A stretch of 64,000 bases of DNA from Acidobacteria bacterium UBA2994 (GTDB lineage Bacteria > Acidobacteriota > Vicinamibacteria > Vicinamibacterales > UBA8438): NCBI GenBank assembly GCA_002346545.1, contig DEAA01000054.1, positions 1-64,000 on the forward strand. Reading direction: 5' to 3'. Positions within the stretch are counted from its first letter, which is position 1. The number at the start of each line of letters is the position of its first letter. The notes beneath the pieces were generated by a model. That model did no database searches and was not told the DNA's origin. It was given only the letters and a program-made list of their open reading frames with translations. Position numbers and translations under genes: made by a program. Shown in pieces: positions 54,400 to 63,271 of the stretch.

Positions 54400-54960
54400 C
54401 TATTGGTCGGTCTCCGCAAGTACCTGGTCGATCGCCATCACCCGCCGTGTGGCATCGGTGGCGGCGTGGGTGGTCAGCGTAGCACCGACTATCGGGCGAA
54501 TCAGGCGGTGCATCGCAAGGTCGTCGTTCAAGGGGTGTCCCACGGCCTGACCGAGCCATCGGTCCGGAGCGATGTACATGCGGGGCTCAAAAAAGGCTGT
54601 GACGTCGATACGTTTGAGGGTCCCATCGTCGGCGAGAGAAATGAGCAGGCTCTCCCGCTTGGTCCGCACGACGTGCGTATCGATATAGGCGCGACCGATG
54701 ACCCGTCCACCCTGGGTGGCCACGTATCGCGCAATCAGGCCGGTATCAAGGTCGACCCGGGAGATCTCTTCAATCGAAGTTCGCTGCGCGTCAGTCAGGA
54801 AGACTCGCTCAGCCGCGATTTCCGCACCGGGGAAGAGGGCGGCGAGTGCCTGTTCTCTAGTAGGCAACCCGCCGTCTTGTGCGGAAAGCGTGGAACCAGC
54901 CACCAGCCACACAAGGCCGGTCGCTACGAGCACACGGTGTCTAATGGCTGGTTCCAACAT
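54400..54960 (-). CDS. Exported FMN-binding protein (ApbE substrate)
   Basis: A 186-residue protein; ATG 54960 is preferred over the adjacent TTG. After a signal (GLVWLVAGSTLSAQ) comes an FMN-binding domain like RnfG/NqrC: YIAPDRWLGQAVGH and, near the C-terminus, IVGATLTTHAATDATRR. The last part fits the flavinylation motif [SD]-G-A-[ST]-x-[ST] except that Val precedes the Gly, with Thr163 as the likely FMN acceptor. It is the second gene in the operon, 29 bases after the porin gene. The altered first position should be noted before assigning the modification with certainty. Confidence 0.8.
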   Translation of the reverse strand: MLEPAIRHRVLVATGLVWLVAGSTLSAQDGGLPTREQALAALFPGAEIAAERVFLTDAQRTSIEEISRVDLDTGLIARYVATQGGRVIGRAYIDTHVVRTKRESLLISLADDGTLKRIDVTAFFEPRMYIAPDRWLGQAVGHPLNDDLAMHRLIRPIVGATLTTHAATDATRRVMAIDQVLAETDQ

Positions 54961-54989
54961 CAAGACCGATCTAGCGGCAACTCTGGGCC

Positions 54990-56393
54990 CTAGAAGGCAT
55001 ACCCCAAGTTGATGTTGAACTGGTTAACTGCGTCGTTAGCGTCGTTGCTCGCCCACGCATGATCCAGCTTCAGCACGATGTTCGGAATTGGCTTCAGTTC
55101 AATGCCCGCAGTGATGAACCTAATGTCGGTCGAAAGGCTGCGAGTAAACCCGACCGGCATCACGGCCTGGGTATCGACCACCTCGTAGCGGATATATGGT
55201 GTCAACGCGACCCCGGCATTGCCGGTCACCTGGGACAACACGTCGTAACCGAACGAAATGTAGGAACCCTGCATCTGCTCGGCAACGCCCTTGCTTCCAC
55301 TCAGCCCCAAGGCCTCGTTAAGCTTCGCCGCATCGCTCAGATTCGCCCGTGCAAACAGCGCACGGATGTCAACACCTCGAACCTGTGCCTGCCCGTGCAG
55401 ATCCCAGATCGTGGTTTTGATGCCATATTCAATCCCGTCAACATCGATCTCACCCTGACCGGAGTCCCCACTGTAGAGACTGGCACCGAAGAACACTCCT
55501 GGCGTCGGGGTGACATCCACGCGGCCGGTGAACGCTAGGCTTGTGGACTTCGCCTTGGCACCCTTCTGCCGTCCCCCACGAACGCCTTTCGACGAAAACT
55601 TAGATCCGTTGAAGCCGTTCATGACATAGGCACGGAACGCCACGTTACTGAACGCCCCGTAGATGCCACCGCCGTTCTCCCGCCAAGTAGACGGAATAAT
55701 CCGATTCTCAGTAACCGGACGCTCGGCACCAATAAACACGTTCGGCTCGTGGTACTCGTTGACGAGTCCCATGGGCGCAAGCAACATGCCACCGCGAAGG
55801 CCAAAATTCTCAGTTGCCTGATAGTCGACGTAGGCGAACTCGACGTAAATTTCCTTGCCGTGCTCAACCTCGATCTCGGAGTTGAACAGGAACTTATCGT
55901 TAAACCGATACCCCGTATACAGGATGGCGCGCAAGAAGTCGGACTTGGTATACGCATTGGTCGGCGCGCCGCCTTGGTTCGTATCTGCGTAGTTCTCGAT
56001 CAGCAATTCACCGTAACCGGCGATAGAGACACCCCGCTCCACTCCATAGGTGGCTGCCGCGGACGGTGCCAGACCTAGTGCACGGGCACGGTCCACGTCC
56101 ACTGGCTCAGCGACATCGCCCGCTCGGAGACGCTCGACCTCCTCGGCCAGTGTGTCGAGTTGACGCTGGAGCTCCGCAACGTCTGGCTGCTGCTCGACCT
56201 CCTCGGCGCCTTCGGGCGATTCCTCGCCAGCGGCTTCGTTGGTGTTCTCAGGGGCCGGAGCGCCCGCTGCGCCGGCTGTCTGGGGCAGCACGACACCTTC
56301 CTGCTCCTGAGCGACGGCTGGCGCGGCAAGAACAAATGCGACCAGCAAGAAGAATGTCGAACGGAGCAACTGCAATATTCGTCGAATTGTCAT
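54990..56393 (-). CDS. Outer-membrane porin-like beta-barrel with coiled-coil N-terminus
   Basis: A 467-residue outer-membrane protein. The signal peptide (TFFLLVAFVLAAPAVAQ) is followed by an acidic Glu/Ala/Pro-rich linker, a short coiled coil (ELQRQLDTLAEEVERLRAGD) that may trimerise or contact the wall, and a beta-barrel of alternating strands (e.g. RFNDKFLFNSEIEVEHGK, YGIKTTIWDLHGQAQVRG) ending in FNINLGYAF with a terminal Phe, the outer-membrane insertion signal. First gene of the flavinylation operon, with a leader of about 222 bases from the predicted start and a GAGGG ribosome site. It may let substrate (for example ferric chelates) in. Confidence 0.85.
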   Translation of the reverse strand: MTIRRILQLLRSTFFLLVAFVLAAPAVAQEQEGVVLPQTAGAAGAPAPENTNEAAGEESPEGAEEVEQQPDVAELQRQLDTLAEEVERLRAGDVAEPVDVDRARALGLAPSAAATYGVERGVSIAGYGELLIENYADTNQGGAPTNAYTKSDFLRAILYTGYRFNDKFLFNSEIEVEHGKEIYVEFAYVDYQATENFGLRGGMLLAPMGLVNEYHEPNVFIGAERPVTENRIIPSTWRENGGGIYGAFSNVAFRAYVMNGFNGSKFSSKGVRGGRQKGAKAKSTSLAFTGRVDVTPTPGVFFGASLYSGDSGQGEIDVDGIEYGIKTTIWDLHGQAQVRGVDIRALFARANLSDAAKLNEALGLSGSKGVAEQMQGSYISFGYDVLSQVTGNAGVALTPYIRYEVVDTQAVMPVGFTRSLSTDIRFITAGIELKPIPNIVLKLDHAWASNDANDAVNQFNINLGYAF

Positions 56394-56413
56394 GGGCTTA
56401 TCCCTCTACCTTG

Positions 56414-56443
56414 TTGCAAGCCCAGGCGGTCTTTCCTTAAAAT
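56414..56443 (+). promoter_or_regulatory. Promoter of a possible small RNA
   Basis: TTGCAA (56414-56419) and TAAAAT (56438-56443) are 18 bases apart on the plus strand, in the leader of the leftward porin operon. No plus-strand gene follows; a strong terminator does, at 56503-56540. Confidence 0.45.
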
Positions 56444-56449
56444 GTTCAC

Positions 56450-56540
56450 CGCTGGACGCTGCATCTCTGTTGCACCTGAATGGGTGTAGCGCGTGTTCAG
56501 CTGGCCCGTTGGGTGTCACCGCACCCCGCGGGCCTTTTTT
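56450..56540 (+). ncRNA. Candidate small RNA of about 90 nt, antisense to the porin leader
   Basis: Between the promoter at 56414-56443 and the terminator at 56503-56540 lies a transcription unit of about 90 bases with no coding sequence. It is antisense to the predicted leader (56615 to 56394) of the flavinylation operon and lies 55 bases from its proximal operator. I recognise no RNA family. The call rests on the promoter-terminator pair alone. Confidence 0.4.
56503..56540 (+). terminator. Strong intrinsic terminator without an upstream gene
   Basis: GGCCCG (56503-56508) pairs with CGGGCC (56529-56534), and the stem continues through TTGGGTG / CACCCCG with one wobble and one mismatch to a 6-base loop; TTTTTT follows at 56535-56540. 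It points rightward. The nearest plus-strand genes upstream are tens of kilobases away, so it most likely belongs to a small RNA. Confidence 0.75.
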
Positions 56541-56594
56541 GTCTCGGCGGCTGGCGCACAGGCAAGCGCACAACTCAAAAGCCGAGACTGAAAC

Positions 56595-56609
56595 TGAGAC
56601 TCAGTCTCA
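56595..56609. promoter_or_regulatory. Palindromic operator 1 of the flavinylation operon
   Basis: TGAGACTCAGTCTCA is a perfect 7-1-7 palindrome; AAC and GTT extend it to 21 bases (56592-56612). It lies at about +6 to +20 from the predicted transcription start of the porin operon, the same place as the feoAB operator at 25002-25016. Nearby GAGACTG at 56584-56590 is a further half-site. Confidence 0.7.
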
Positions 56610-56621
56610 GTTACTGGACAA

Positions 56622-56650
56622 AGTGTATATCCGACCGATCTTGTCGTCAA
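56622..56650 (-). promoter_or_regulatory. Sigma70-type promoter of the flavinylation operon
   Basis: On the minus strand TTGACG (56650-56645) and TACACT (56627-56622) are 17 bases apart, predicting a start near 56615. It is flanked by one operator on each side, and the -10 hexamer is identical to that of feoAB. Confidence 0.65.
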
Positions 56651-56658
56651 TCTAAAAA

Positions 56659-56673
56659 TGAGACCCGGTCTCA
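56659..56673. promoter_or_regulatory. Palindromic operator 2 of the flavinylation operon
   Basis: TGAGACCCGGTCTCA is a second perfect 7-1-7 palindrome, 8 bases upstream of the -35 hexamer. With operator 1 it brackets the promoter, so cooperative or looped repression, or activation from this site, is possible. The 146 bases from here to the next hairpin show no other feature. Confidence 0.65.
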
Positions 56674-56819
56674 AGACTTTCCAGAGCCCCTCCCCCCTGG
56701 AACTTAAGGAATTAAGGATCATTTACCCGAGTAAAGAGGAAGCGTTGCGGAGGAGAACAGTCTGTTCGAACCGATCCATCGACTGCTGGGCCTTACCTGC
56801 AACTGAGCTGGCAAGACAA

Positions 56820-56850
56820 GGGCCCGGGCGCTGTTCACGCGACCGGGCCC
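56820..56850 (-). terminator. Hairpin terminator after the NHL gene
   Basis: GGGCCCGG (56820-56827) and CCGGGCCC (56843-56850) form a perfect 8-bp GC stem, 18 bases past the stop of the NHL gene at 56869. The U-tract (TTGTCTT) is weak, so efficiency is uncertain. Confidence 0.6.
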
Positions 56851-56868
56851 TCGACCAAGAAAACGCCG

Positions 56869-57951
56869 TTACTCGTCGTCGGTGGGTAGCGTGGTCTGGT
56901 TCAGCAGCAGCTTCTGCACCCGCCAGTTGTTCATGTCGGCGACAATGAGGGTGTTCTCGTCCCGGCAGGAGATGCCGTGGAGCCAGTTGAACTGACCGGG
57001 GGCTCGACCAGACCCACCCAGCCAGCCGAGGATCTCGCCGTCGAGCGACAACTTGTAGATCCGGCCCGGATGCTCGTCGGAGGCGAACAGATACTGCGTC
57101 TCGCCGCCGGAGACGCACAGGGTCCAAGGCGCGGTGTTGTCCGGCATATTCGGACGCGGATTCCCCAGTACCGGCTGCATGTTCTTGTCATACGGCACGT
57201 TCAGGAGAATAGTCTTCACAAAGTTGCCGTCCGAGTCGTACTTCTGGATACGGCGGTTCGTGCGGTCGGCCACGTAGACAAAGCCGTCCCGGTCGACCTG
57301 TAGGTTGTGCGGCAGGCGAAGCTGATCGTCGCCGGTGCCGTAACTACCCCACGACTTGATCCAGTTGCCCCAGGGATCCATCTTGGCCACGCGCGAGTTC
57401 ATGTAGCCATCGCTGACGTAGATGTTGCCGTCAGCATCCCAACCCACATCGGTTGGACCGGCGAAGTAGCCGTCCACGTGACGGGCATTCTCGGGAGCCA
57501 CGTGCTCGTAGTGGTCGAAACCCTCAGGTCGGCGCCCGAGGTTCAGCACCACGTAGCCGGACGGGTCGAATTTGGTAACGGCGTTAGTGCCCTTATCGAC
57601 CACCCAGAGGTTGTCCTCAAGGTCGAAGCGCACTGCATGGCCGTAGCCGAGCCCATAGACGCCCTGGCCGAGTTCGCGAACGAAATTTCCCTGATCGTCA
57701 AATTCGAGCAGGTTGGTTGTGGCATTGCCATAAAGCGGTCCGGCGGTCGCCGTGCCAGGGTGATTCAGCAGGATGATATGACCCTTGGAGTTCTCGGCCA
57801 CCGCCAGCGTTTCACCGAGGTTCATGCTCGGCGGATACTTAAGGAAGTTCGGCACCGAGACATACGGAATCTCAGGCGCGTCGACGGTCTGGGCAGACGC
57901 GGGAACCGCAACCAACATCAGCGCGACCGCGGCGAGGATCAGACGTTTCAC
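56869..57951 (-). CDS. Exported NHL-repeat protein
   Basis: A 360-residue protein. I choose GTG 57951 because AAGGAGG lies 6 bases upstream and a signal peptide follows at once (LILAAVALMLVAVPASAQ). The mature chain has six NHL-type blades: VYGLGYGHAVRFDLEDNLW, GPTDVGWDADGNIYVSDGY, RLPHNLQVDRDGFVYVADR and NWLHGISCRDENTLIVADM. It resembles exported six-bladed propellers, some of which are peptidyl-glycine lyases, but no catalytic residues can be assigned. Its terminator lies at 56820-56850 and it is divergent from the MATE gene. Confidence 0.8.
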   Translation of the reverse strand: MKRLILAAVALMLVAVPASAQTVDAPEIPYVSVPNFLKYPPSMNLGETLAVAENSKGHIILLNHPGTATAGPLYGNATTNLLEFDDQGNFVRELGQGVYGLGYGHAVRFDLEDNLWVVDKGTNAVTKFDPSGYVVLNLGRRPEGFDHYEHVAPENARHVDGYFAGPTDVGWDADGNIYVSDGYMNSRVAKMDPWGNWIKSWGSYGTGDDQLRLPHNLQVDRDGFVYVADRTNRRIQKYDSDGNFVKTILLNVPYDKNMQPVLGNPRPNMPDNTAPWTLCVSGGETQYLFASDEHPGRIYKLSLDGEILGWLGGSGRAPGQFNWLHGISCRDENTLIVADMNNWRVQKLLLNQTTLPTDDE

Positions 57952-58344
57952 GGAGACCTCCTTGAAGCCCGGTCGCCGACCGGGTGCACACGAACAGTGG
58001 ATCTCGAAAGTCGTATCATAGCTCACTCTAGGTGGCTGATCAGCCAGGGAACCCAAGGCCGCCCGGCTGTGTTAGGGTGGCGTTCCAGCGTGCGGCCACG
58101 GCAGCCGGGAACCCGGCCGCCACGCCGATGCTGACAGAAATCCGACGGTGAGAATCCGAATTATCAGCTTCGCGTCATAGCCTGCCACCTTCGTATTGCT
58201 CTGTCAGATCTGCCCGGGACACATCGTCCCACTCTTCATCACGGCCGATTTGCCGACCACCCCGGTGCGGTGAGGAGCCGGTCACCAATCGGCGATGGGT
58301 GTCGTTCTGATCACCTGCGTCTTACGGCGTAGCCAAGTTGTGTC
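57952..58344. other. 393-base divergent intergenic region with a hairpin
   Basis: GCGTGCGGCC (58088-58097) pairs with GGCCGCCACGC (58115-58125) with one bulged base; there is no U-tract on either side. No open frame, tRNA or known riboswitch pattern was found in the rest. It must hold the promoters of the NHL gene and the MATE gene. Confidence 0.45.
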
Positions 58345-59757
58345 ATGTCGTATCCGGAACCCACCGCTCGAAGCCCTAGACTCTGGGTGGACATCGTCGG
58401 TTCGATCCGAGGAGTGCCCCGCGACTACACCAAGGGCGCGATCGGTCGCGCGGTCATCTTGGCCGCCATCCCGATGGTGCTCGAGATGTCGATGCAGTCG
58501 CTCTTCGCGGTGGTCGACGTCTTCTTCGTGGCGCGGCTCGGGCCGGAGGCGGTGGCGATTCTGGGTCTCTCGGACTCACTACTAGCGCTCGTCTTCTCGG
58601 TGGCCATCGGGCTCTGCATGGGCGCCACCGCGATGGTAGCTCGGCGGATCGGAGAGGGCTCACCGGAAGGGGCAGCCGTGGCGGCCGTACAGGCCCTCCT
58701 GACCGGCCTTGTGCTGTCGGTGCTGATGAGCTTGGCCGGCGTGGTGTGGGCCACGGACCTGCTGCAGCTCCTGGGCGCCACCCCAGAGTTGGCGTCGAAC
58801 GGCCGACTGTTCGCGGCCATCATGCTGGGCGGCAACCTCACGGTGATGTGGTTATTCCTGATCAACGCCATCTTCCGTGGAGCAGGCGATGCGGCGGTCG
58901 CTATGCGATCGCTCTGGCTGGCCAACCTGATCAACATTGCGCTGGATCCGATCCTGATCTTTGGCTGGGGACCGGTCCCCGCCCTAGGCCTAGAGGGCGC
59001 AGCGATCGCCACGACTCTGGGACGCGCCATCGGCATTGCCTACCAGTTCCGCCAACTGAGCAGTGGGCACGGTCGAATCGTCATCCGCTGGTCACAGGTG
59101 GTTCCCAATGTGGGCGTTATAGTTCGACTGCTCCGCGTCAGCGGCATCGGCGTGCTGCAGTATCTGGTGAGCACCGCCAGCTTTCTGGGTCTGGTCCGAA
59201 TCCTGGCGCCGTTCGGCGACACGGCGCTAGCCGGTTACACGATCGCGATCCGGATCATCATCTTCATCCTCCTGCCAGCCTGGGGGATGGGGAACGCCGC
59301 GGCGACGCTGGTCGGACAGAACCTGGGCGCCGGCAACCCGAACCGTGCCGAGCACTCGGTCTGGTTCACGGCCAGATGCAACGCTGGCTTCCTCGGCTCG
59401 GTGGGGGTCCTGCTGATCATCTTCGCCGAGTCGATCGTGGCGCTCTTCACCACCGACATCTCGGTTGCGGCGATCGCCGTCGATTGTCTGGGGATCGTGA
59501 GCTACAGCTATGCGTTCTGGGCCTTCGGCCTGGTAACGGTCCAAGCCTTCAACGGCTCGAGCGACACGACGACACCCACCTGGATCAACTTCTTCGTCTT
59601 CTGGGTGGTCCAGTTGCCGGTAGCGTGGGGCCTGTCGGGACCGCTCGGGTGGGGACCGGCCGGCGTGTTCTGGGCCATCGCCGGATCACAGACGCTACTG
59701 GCCCTGGTGGGCGGGGCAGCGTTCCGACGCGGAGGCTGGAGAAACAGGGAGATCTGA
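58345..59757 (+). CDS. MATE-family efflux transporter
   Basis: A 470-residue inner-membrane antiporter of 12 helices that exports organic cations or toxic compounds in exchange for Na+ or H+. Conserved blocks are PMVLEMSMQSLFAVVDVFFV in the first helix, LGLSDSLLALVFSVAIGLCMG, NAIFRGAGDAAVAM and GNAAATLVGQNLGAGNP at the start of the second half. The N-terminal 34 residues are a short cytosolic leader (start ATG 58345; no strong ribosome site). slyX follows 30 bases after the stop, likely in the same transcript. Confidence 0.9.
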   Translation: MSYPEPTARSPRLWVDIVGSIRGVPRDYTKGAIGRAVILAAIPMVLEMSMQSLFAVVDVFFVARLGPEAVAILGLSDSLLALVFSVAIGLCMGATAMVARRIGEGSPEGAAVAAVQALLTGLVLSVLMSLAGVVWATDLLQLLGATPELASNGRLFAAIMLGGNLTVMWLFLINAIFRGAGDAAVAMRSLWLANLINIALDPILIFGWGPVPALGLEGAAIATTLGRAIGIAYQFRQLSSGHGRIVIRWSQVVPNVGVIVRLLRVSGIGVLQYLVSTASFLGLVRILAPFGDTALAGYTIAIRIIIFILLPAWGMGNAAATLVGQNLGAGNPNRAEHSVWFTARCNAGFLGSVGVLLIIFAESIVALFTTDISVAAIAVDCLGIVSYSYAFWAFGLVTVQAFNGSSDTTTPTWINFFVFWVVQLPVAWGLSGPLGWGPAGVFWAIAGSQTLLALVGGAAFRRGGWRNREI

Positions 59758-59787
59758 TGAAGGTCGAAGAAATCGAGCAGAGATGAT

Positions 59788-59994
59788 ATGACCGCAAAGA
59801 GCGAACGAATCGATGCGCTGGAAGCGCACGTGGCGTTCCAGGACGACACCGTCCGCCAGCTGAACGACGCGCTAGTGGCACAGCAGGTGCGTCTGGATCG
59901 GATGCAGGCCGAGCTCGAACAGGTCGTCAACGCAATGAAGGCGTGGAACGAGACCTCGCCGCCGCCAGGCGACGAGCGACCGCCGCACTACTGA
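59788..59994 (+). CDS. slyX: SlyX-family small coiled-coil protein
   Basis: A 68-residue protein made of one amphipathic helix with heptad pattern (RIDALEAHVAFQDDTVRQLN then LVAQQVRLDRMQAELEQ) and a Pro-rich tail ending PPHY, which is the SlyX plan including the C-terminal RPPHY. The function of SlyX is unknown. It follows the MATE gene and converges on typA with 17 bases between. Confidence 0.85.
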   Translation: MTAKSERIDALEAHVAFQDDTVRQLNDALVAQQVRLDRMQAELEQVVNAMKAWNETSPPPGDERPPHY

Positions 59995-60011
59995 GACACC
60001 CTCCGTCGCCG

Positions 60012-61844
60012 CTAGCTTTCCTTCTTCGGTCGCTGGTTCGCCGCGAGCACCCGCTTCCGTAGCCGAATGCTGCCGGGCGTGATCTCGACGAGTTCGTCGT
60101 CGTTGATGAACTCGATCGACTGCTCTAGGTTAAGCAGGCGGGGGGGCACGAGTCGCAGGGCGTCGTCGGCGCTGGCAGCGCGCATGTTGGTGAGCTTCTT
60201 CTCTTTCGTGACATTGACGTCCATGTCGGCCGGGCGGGCATTCTCGCCAATGACCATCCCCTCATAGACCTCGGTGCCAGTGTCGATGAAGATCTCGCCG
60301 CGCTCCTGCAGATTGTAGATGGCATAGGCGGTCGACTTCCCGTTGCGGTCGGCAACGAGCACCCCGCTCGGGCGTCCGGCGATCGGGCCGTGCCACGGTT
60401 CCCACCCGGCAAACAGGTGGTTCATGATGCCGGTGCCCCTGGTATCGGTCAGGAACTGCGAACGGAACCCGATCAGGCCTCGGGTGGGGATCCGGAACTC
60501 CAGCCGGATGCGCCCGCTCCCGTGGTTCACCATCCGGGTCATCGTCGCCCGTCGGTTCCCAAGCTGCGCGATGACCACGCCCTGGTAGTCCTCGACCACG
60601 TCGATCACCAGATCCTCGACCGGCTCCTCCACGACCCCTTTCTGCTCTCGGGTGACGATCTCGGGGCGGGACACCTGCAGCTCGTAGCCTTCGCGCCGCA
60701 TCATCTCGATGAGAATCGAGAGCTGGAGCTCTCCCCGGCCCACCACCTTGAGCTGCTCGGGCGAATCGGTGTCCTCAACCCGGATCGAGACGTTGCCGAT
60801 CAGCTCCCGTTCGAGGCGGTCGCGCAGATTGCGAGAGGTGACGTACTGGCCGTCGCGGCCTGCCATCGGTGACGTGTTCACCCCGAAGATCATCGAAACG
60901 GTCGGCTCGTCGACATGGAGCGGCGGAATCGGCTGCGGGTCGTCGGGATTGGTGATGGTCTCGCCGATGGTGATGTCCTCGATGCCGGCCAGGCAGATCA
61001 CGTCACCGGCGGCAGCCGCCTCAACTTCGGTCCGTTGCAGGCCGTCGAACATGTAGAGCTTGGTCACGCGGGTCCGACCGACCGAGCCATCGAGCTTGGA
61101 GACCGCGATCGGATCTCCCAGCGCCACTCGCCCGTTGACGATCCGGCCGATCGCAATCCGCCCCAGGTAGTCGCTCGAATCCAGGTTGGCGACTAGCACC
61201 TGCAGCGACGCTTCGGGGTCGCCAGCCGGGGGCGGCATACGTTCGACGATGGTGTCGAGCAACGGCCTGAGGGTCTCCCCGGGCTCGGCCAGGTCGAGGG
61301 TGGCAGTACCCGCCTTCGCGTTGGCGTAGATGACCGGAAACTCGATCTGCTCCTCGCTGGCATCCAGGTCGATGAACAGGTCATAGACCTCGTCGAGCAC
61401 CTCGGCCGGCCGGGCGTCCTGCCGGTCGATTTTGTTGATAACCACGATGGGGGGCAGCCCCTGTTCGAGCGCCTTCCGCAACACGAACCGGGTTTGCGGC
61501 AGCGGGCCCTCCGAGGCGTCCACGAGCAGTAGGACACCGTCGATCATCGTCAGCGTCCGCTCCACCTCACCGCCGAAATCGGCGTGCCCTGGGGTGTCGA
61601 CGATGTTGATGACGAGGTCGCGATACCGGATGGCCGTGTTCTTGGCCATGATGGTGATCCCGCGCTCGCGCTCGAGGTCGATGTTGTCCATCGCCCGTTC
61701 CTCGACACGCTCATTCGCTCGGAAGACGCCGCTCTGGTGTAACAACGCGTCGACGAGCGTCGTCTTTCCGTGATCGACGTGGGCGATGATGGCGATGTTG
61801 CGTCGGAGAGGATTGGCCACTCCGGCGTCGGCAGGTGCTCTCAT
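60012..61844 (-). CDS. typA: Ribosome-associated GTPase TypA/BipA
   Basis: A translation-factor-like GTPase of 610 residues that binds the ribosome and helps 50S assembly and stress adaptation. It has G1 AHVDHGKTT at about residues 20-28, switch [10 protein letters not shown]3 [13 protein letters not shown]4 [10 protein letters not shown], the EF-G-like domains and the BipA-specific C-terminal part ([20 protein letters not shown]). All G motifs are intact. The tail NQRPKKES is normal. It is divergent from the lipoprotein hydrolase at 61969 and seems to stand alone. Confidence 0.95.
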   Translation of the reverse strand: MRAPADAGVANPLRRNIAIIAHVDHGKTTLVDALLHQSGVFRANERVEERAMDNIDLERERGITIMAKNTAIRYRDLVINIVDTPGHADFGGEVERTLTMIDGVLLLVDASEGPLPQTRFVLRKALEQGLPPIVVINKIDRQDARPAEVLDEVYDLFIDLDASEEQIEFPVIYANAKAGTATLDLAEPGETLRPLLDTIVERMPPPAGDPEASLQVLVANLDSSDYLGRIAIGRIVNGRVALGDPIAVSKLDGSVGRTRVTKLYMFDGLQRTEVEAAAAGDVICLAGIEDITIGETITNPDDPQPIPPLHVDEPTVSMIFGVNTSPMAGRDGQYVTSRNLRDRLERELIGNVSIRVEDTDSPEQLKVVGRGELQLSILIEMMRREGYELQVSRPEIVTREQKGVVEEPVEDLVIDVVEDYQGVVIAQLGNRRATMTRMVNHGSGRIRLEFRIPTRGLIGFRSQFLTDTRGTGIMNHLFAGWEPWHGPIAGRPSGVLVADRNGKSTAYAIYNLQERGEIFIDTGTEVYEGMVIGENARPADMDVNVTKEKKLTNMRAASADDALRLVPPRLLNLEQSIEFINDDELVEITPGSIRLRKRVLAANQRPKKES

Positions 61845-61968
61845 GATTGATACGGTCTCGGTCGACGTGCGTAACCTCTAAGTACACCACGAATCAGACT
61901 GGTAGATGCGTATCCGCCCTGCAATAATCGGAGCTTCTCGAACAAATTTTCGCCAAGGAGTCAATCAA

Positions 61969-63264
61969 ATGAGACGCAAGTTCGACCTGCGCTGGCTTTC
62001 GCCGGTTCTTCTCGCGGCGCTCTCCACGGCCTGTACCGCCCCGGTGGGCGGCGCAGCGGTCGAGGCAGACAGCGCTCGTGACCTCGCCGTGGTCGCCCCC
62101 GAGTCAGTGGGCGTCTCGTCGGCTCGCCTGGAGCGCCTGGAAGAGGGCATGCAGGCCTTTGTCGACGACCGGCGGCTCTCGGCGGTCCACACGGTGATGG
62201 CCAGACACGGCAAGATCGTCCACTCGAGCCTGGCTGGAGTGAGGGACATCGAGAGCGGCGAGCTGCTGACCGAGGACTCGATCTACCGCATCTACTCGAT
62301 GACCAAGCCGATCACCGGCGTGGCCATGATGATGCTCTACGAAGAGGGAAAATGGCGGCTCAACGACCCGGTGACCAAGTTCGTCCCCAAGTTCGAAGGG
62401 CTGCAGGTCTATGCCGGCGATGATGCCAATGGCGACCCGATCCTCGAGCCGGCCAAGCGCTCGATGACCATGCAGGAGCTGATGAGCCACTCGTCCGGGC
62501 TGGCCTATGGGCTCGGCGCGGGGAACGCGGTGGACCAGATGTATCGCGAGCGACGGGTGCTCGACTTCAGCCAGCCGCTCCAGGCGATGATCGACAACCT
62601 GGCGGAGATCCCGCTGCTCTACCAGCCGGGGGACCGCTACTTCTACAGCATCGCCGTCGACGTCCAGGGCTACATCGTGGAGAAGCTCTCAGGGCAATCG
62701 TTCGACGAGTTCCTGCAGGAGCGCATCTTCGACCCGCTCGGCATGATCGACACCGCCTTCTACGTGCCCGAGAGCAAGATCGACCGGCTGGCATTGATCC
62801 ATGGCGAGGACGAGGAAGGCGCTTTGACGCTTCCGCCCATGGGCGCGATGCCCACCACGCCTCCGGCAGGCAGCTCCGGCGGCGGTGGCCTCTACAGCAC
62901 GATGGCTGACTACGTCCGGTTCGTGCAGATGGTGCTGAACGAGGGTGAGCTGGACGGCGTGCGTTTCCTGGCGCCGCGGAGCATCGAGCAGATGCGGACC
63001 AACCACCTGAGCGACCAGGCGCTGTCGACGATGTCGCCGGGCAACGGCTTCGGCCTCGACTTCGGTGTCGTGATGGATCCGGCCGCGGCCGGCGAGCCCT
63101 ACTCCAAGGGGGCGTTCCGCTGGGGCGGCGCCGCCGGCACCTGGTTCTGGATCGACCCGGTCGAGGACTTCGTGTTCGTCGGCATGATCCAGCACCGCGG
63201 GCGAGCGGTCCGAGACGTGCAGGGCCAGTCGCGGAATCTCGCGTACCAGGCGATTCTGGACTGA
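61969..63264 (+). CDS. Serine hydrolase lipoprotein, beta-lactamase fold
   Basis: A 431-residue exported enzyme. The start is ATG 61969 with AAGGAG 8 bases upstream; an upstream ATG at 61906 is unlikely. The signal LLAALSTAC gives a lipoprotein Cys. The catalytic motif is SMTK (SxxK) in IYSMTKPITGVAMMM, the second motif region is GDRYFYSIAVDVQG (Tyr-Ser in place of YxN) and the third is WGGAAGTWFWIDP, typical of family VIII carboxylesterases and related enzymes. Esterase or peptidase activity is expected; substrate unknown. It ends before the repeat at 63272-63322. Confidence 0.88.
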   Translation: MRRKFDLRWLSPVLLAALSTACTAPVGGAAVEADSARDLAVVAPESVGVSSARLERLEEGMQAFVDDRRLSAVHTVMARHGKIVHSSLAGVRDIESGELLTEDSIYRIYSMTKPITGVAMMMLYEEGKWRLNDPVTKFVPKFEGLQVYAGDDANGDPILEPAKRSMTMQELMSHSSGLAYGLGAGNAVDQMYRERRVLDFSQPLQAMIDNLAEIPLLYQPGDRYFYSIAVDVQGYIVEKLSGQSFDEFLQERIFDPLGMIDTAFYVPESKIDRLALIHGEDEEGALTLPPMGAMPTTPPAGSSGGGGLYSTMADYVRFVQMVLNEGELDGVRFLAPRSIEQMRTNHLSDQALSTMSPGNGFGLDFGVVMDPAAAGEPYSKGAFRWGGAAGTWFWIDPVEDFVFVGMIQHRGRAVRDVQGQSRNLAYQAILD

Positions 63265-63271
63265 CGCCGCT

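Noticed and set aside
56758..56785. GTTCGAAC resembling a tRNA T-loop
   Set aside because: No matching T-stem, anticodon arm or acceptor stem around it on either strand.
58130..58165. GGTGAGAATCCG, reminiscent of a cobalamin riboswitch core
   Set aside because: The other conserved riboswitch blocks and the pseudoknot loop are absent, and the neighbours (MATE, NHL) are not B12 genes.
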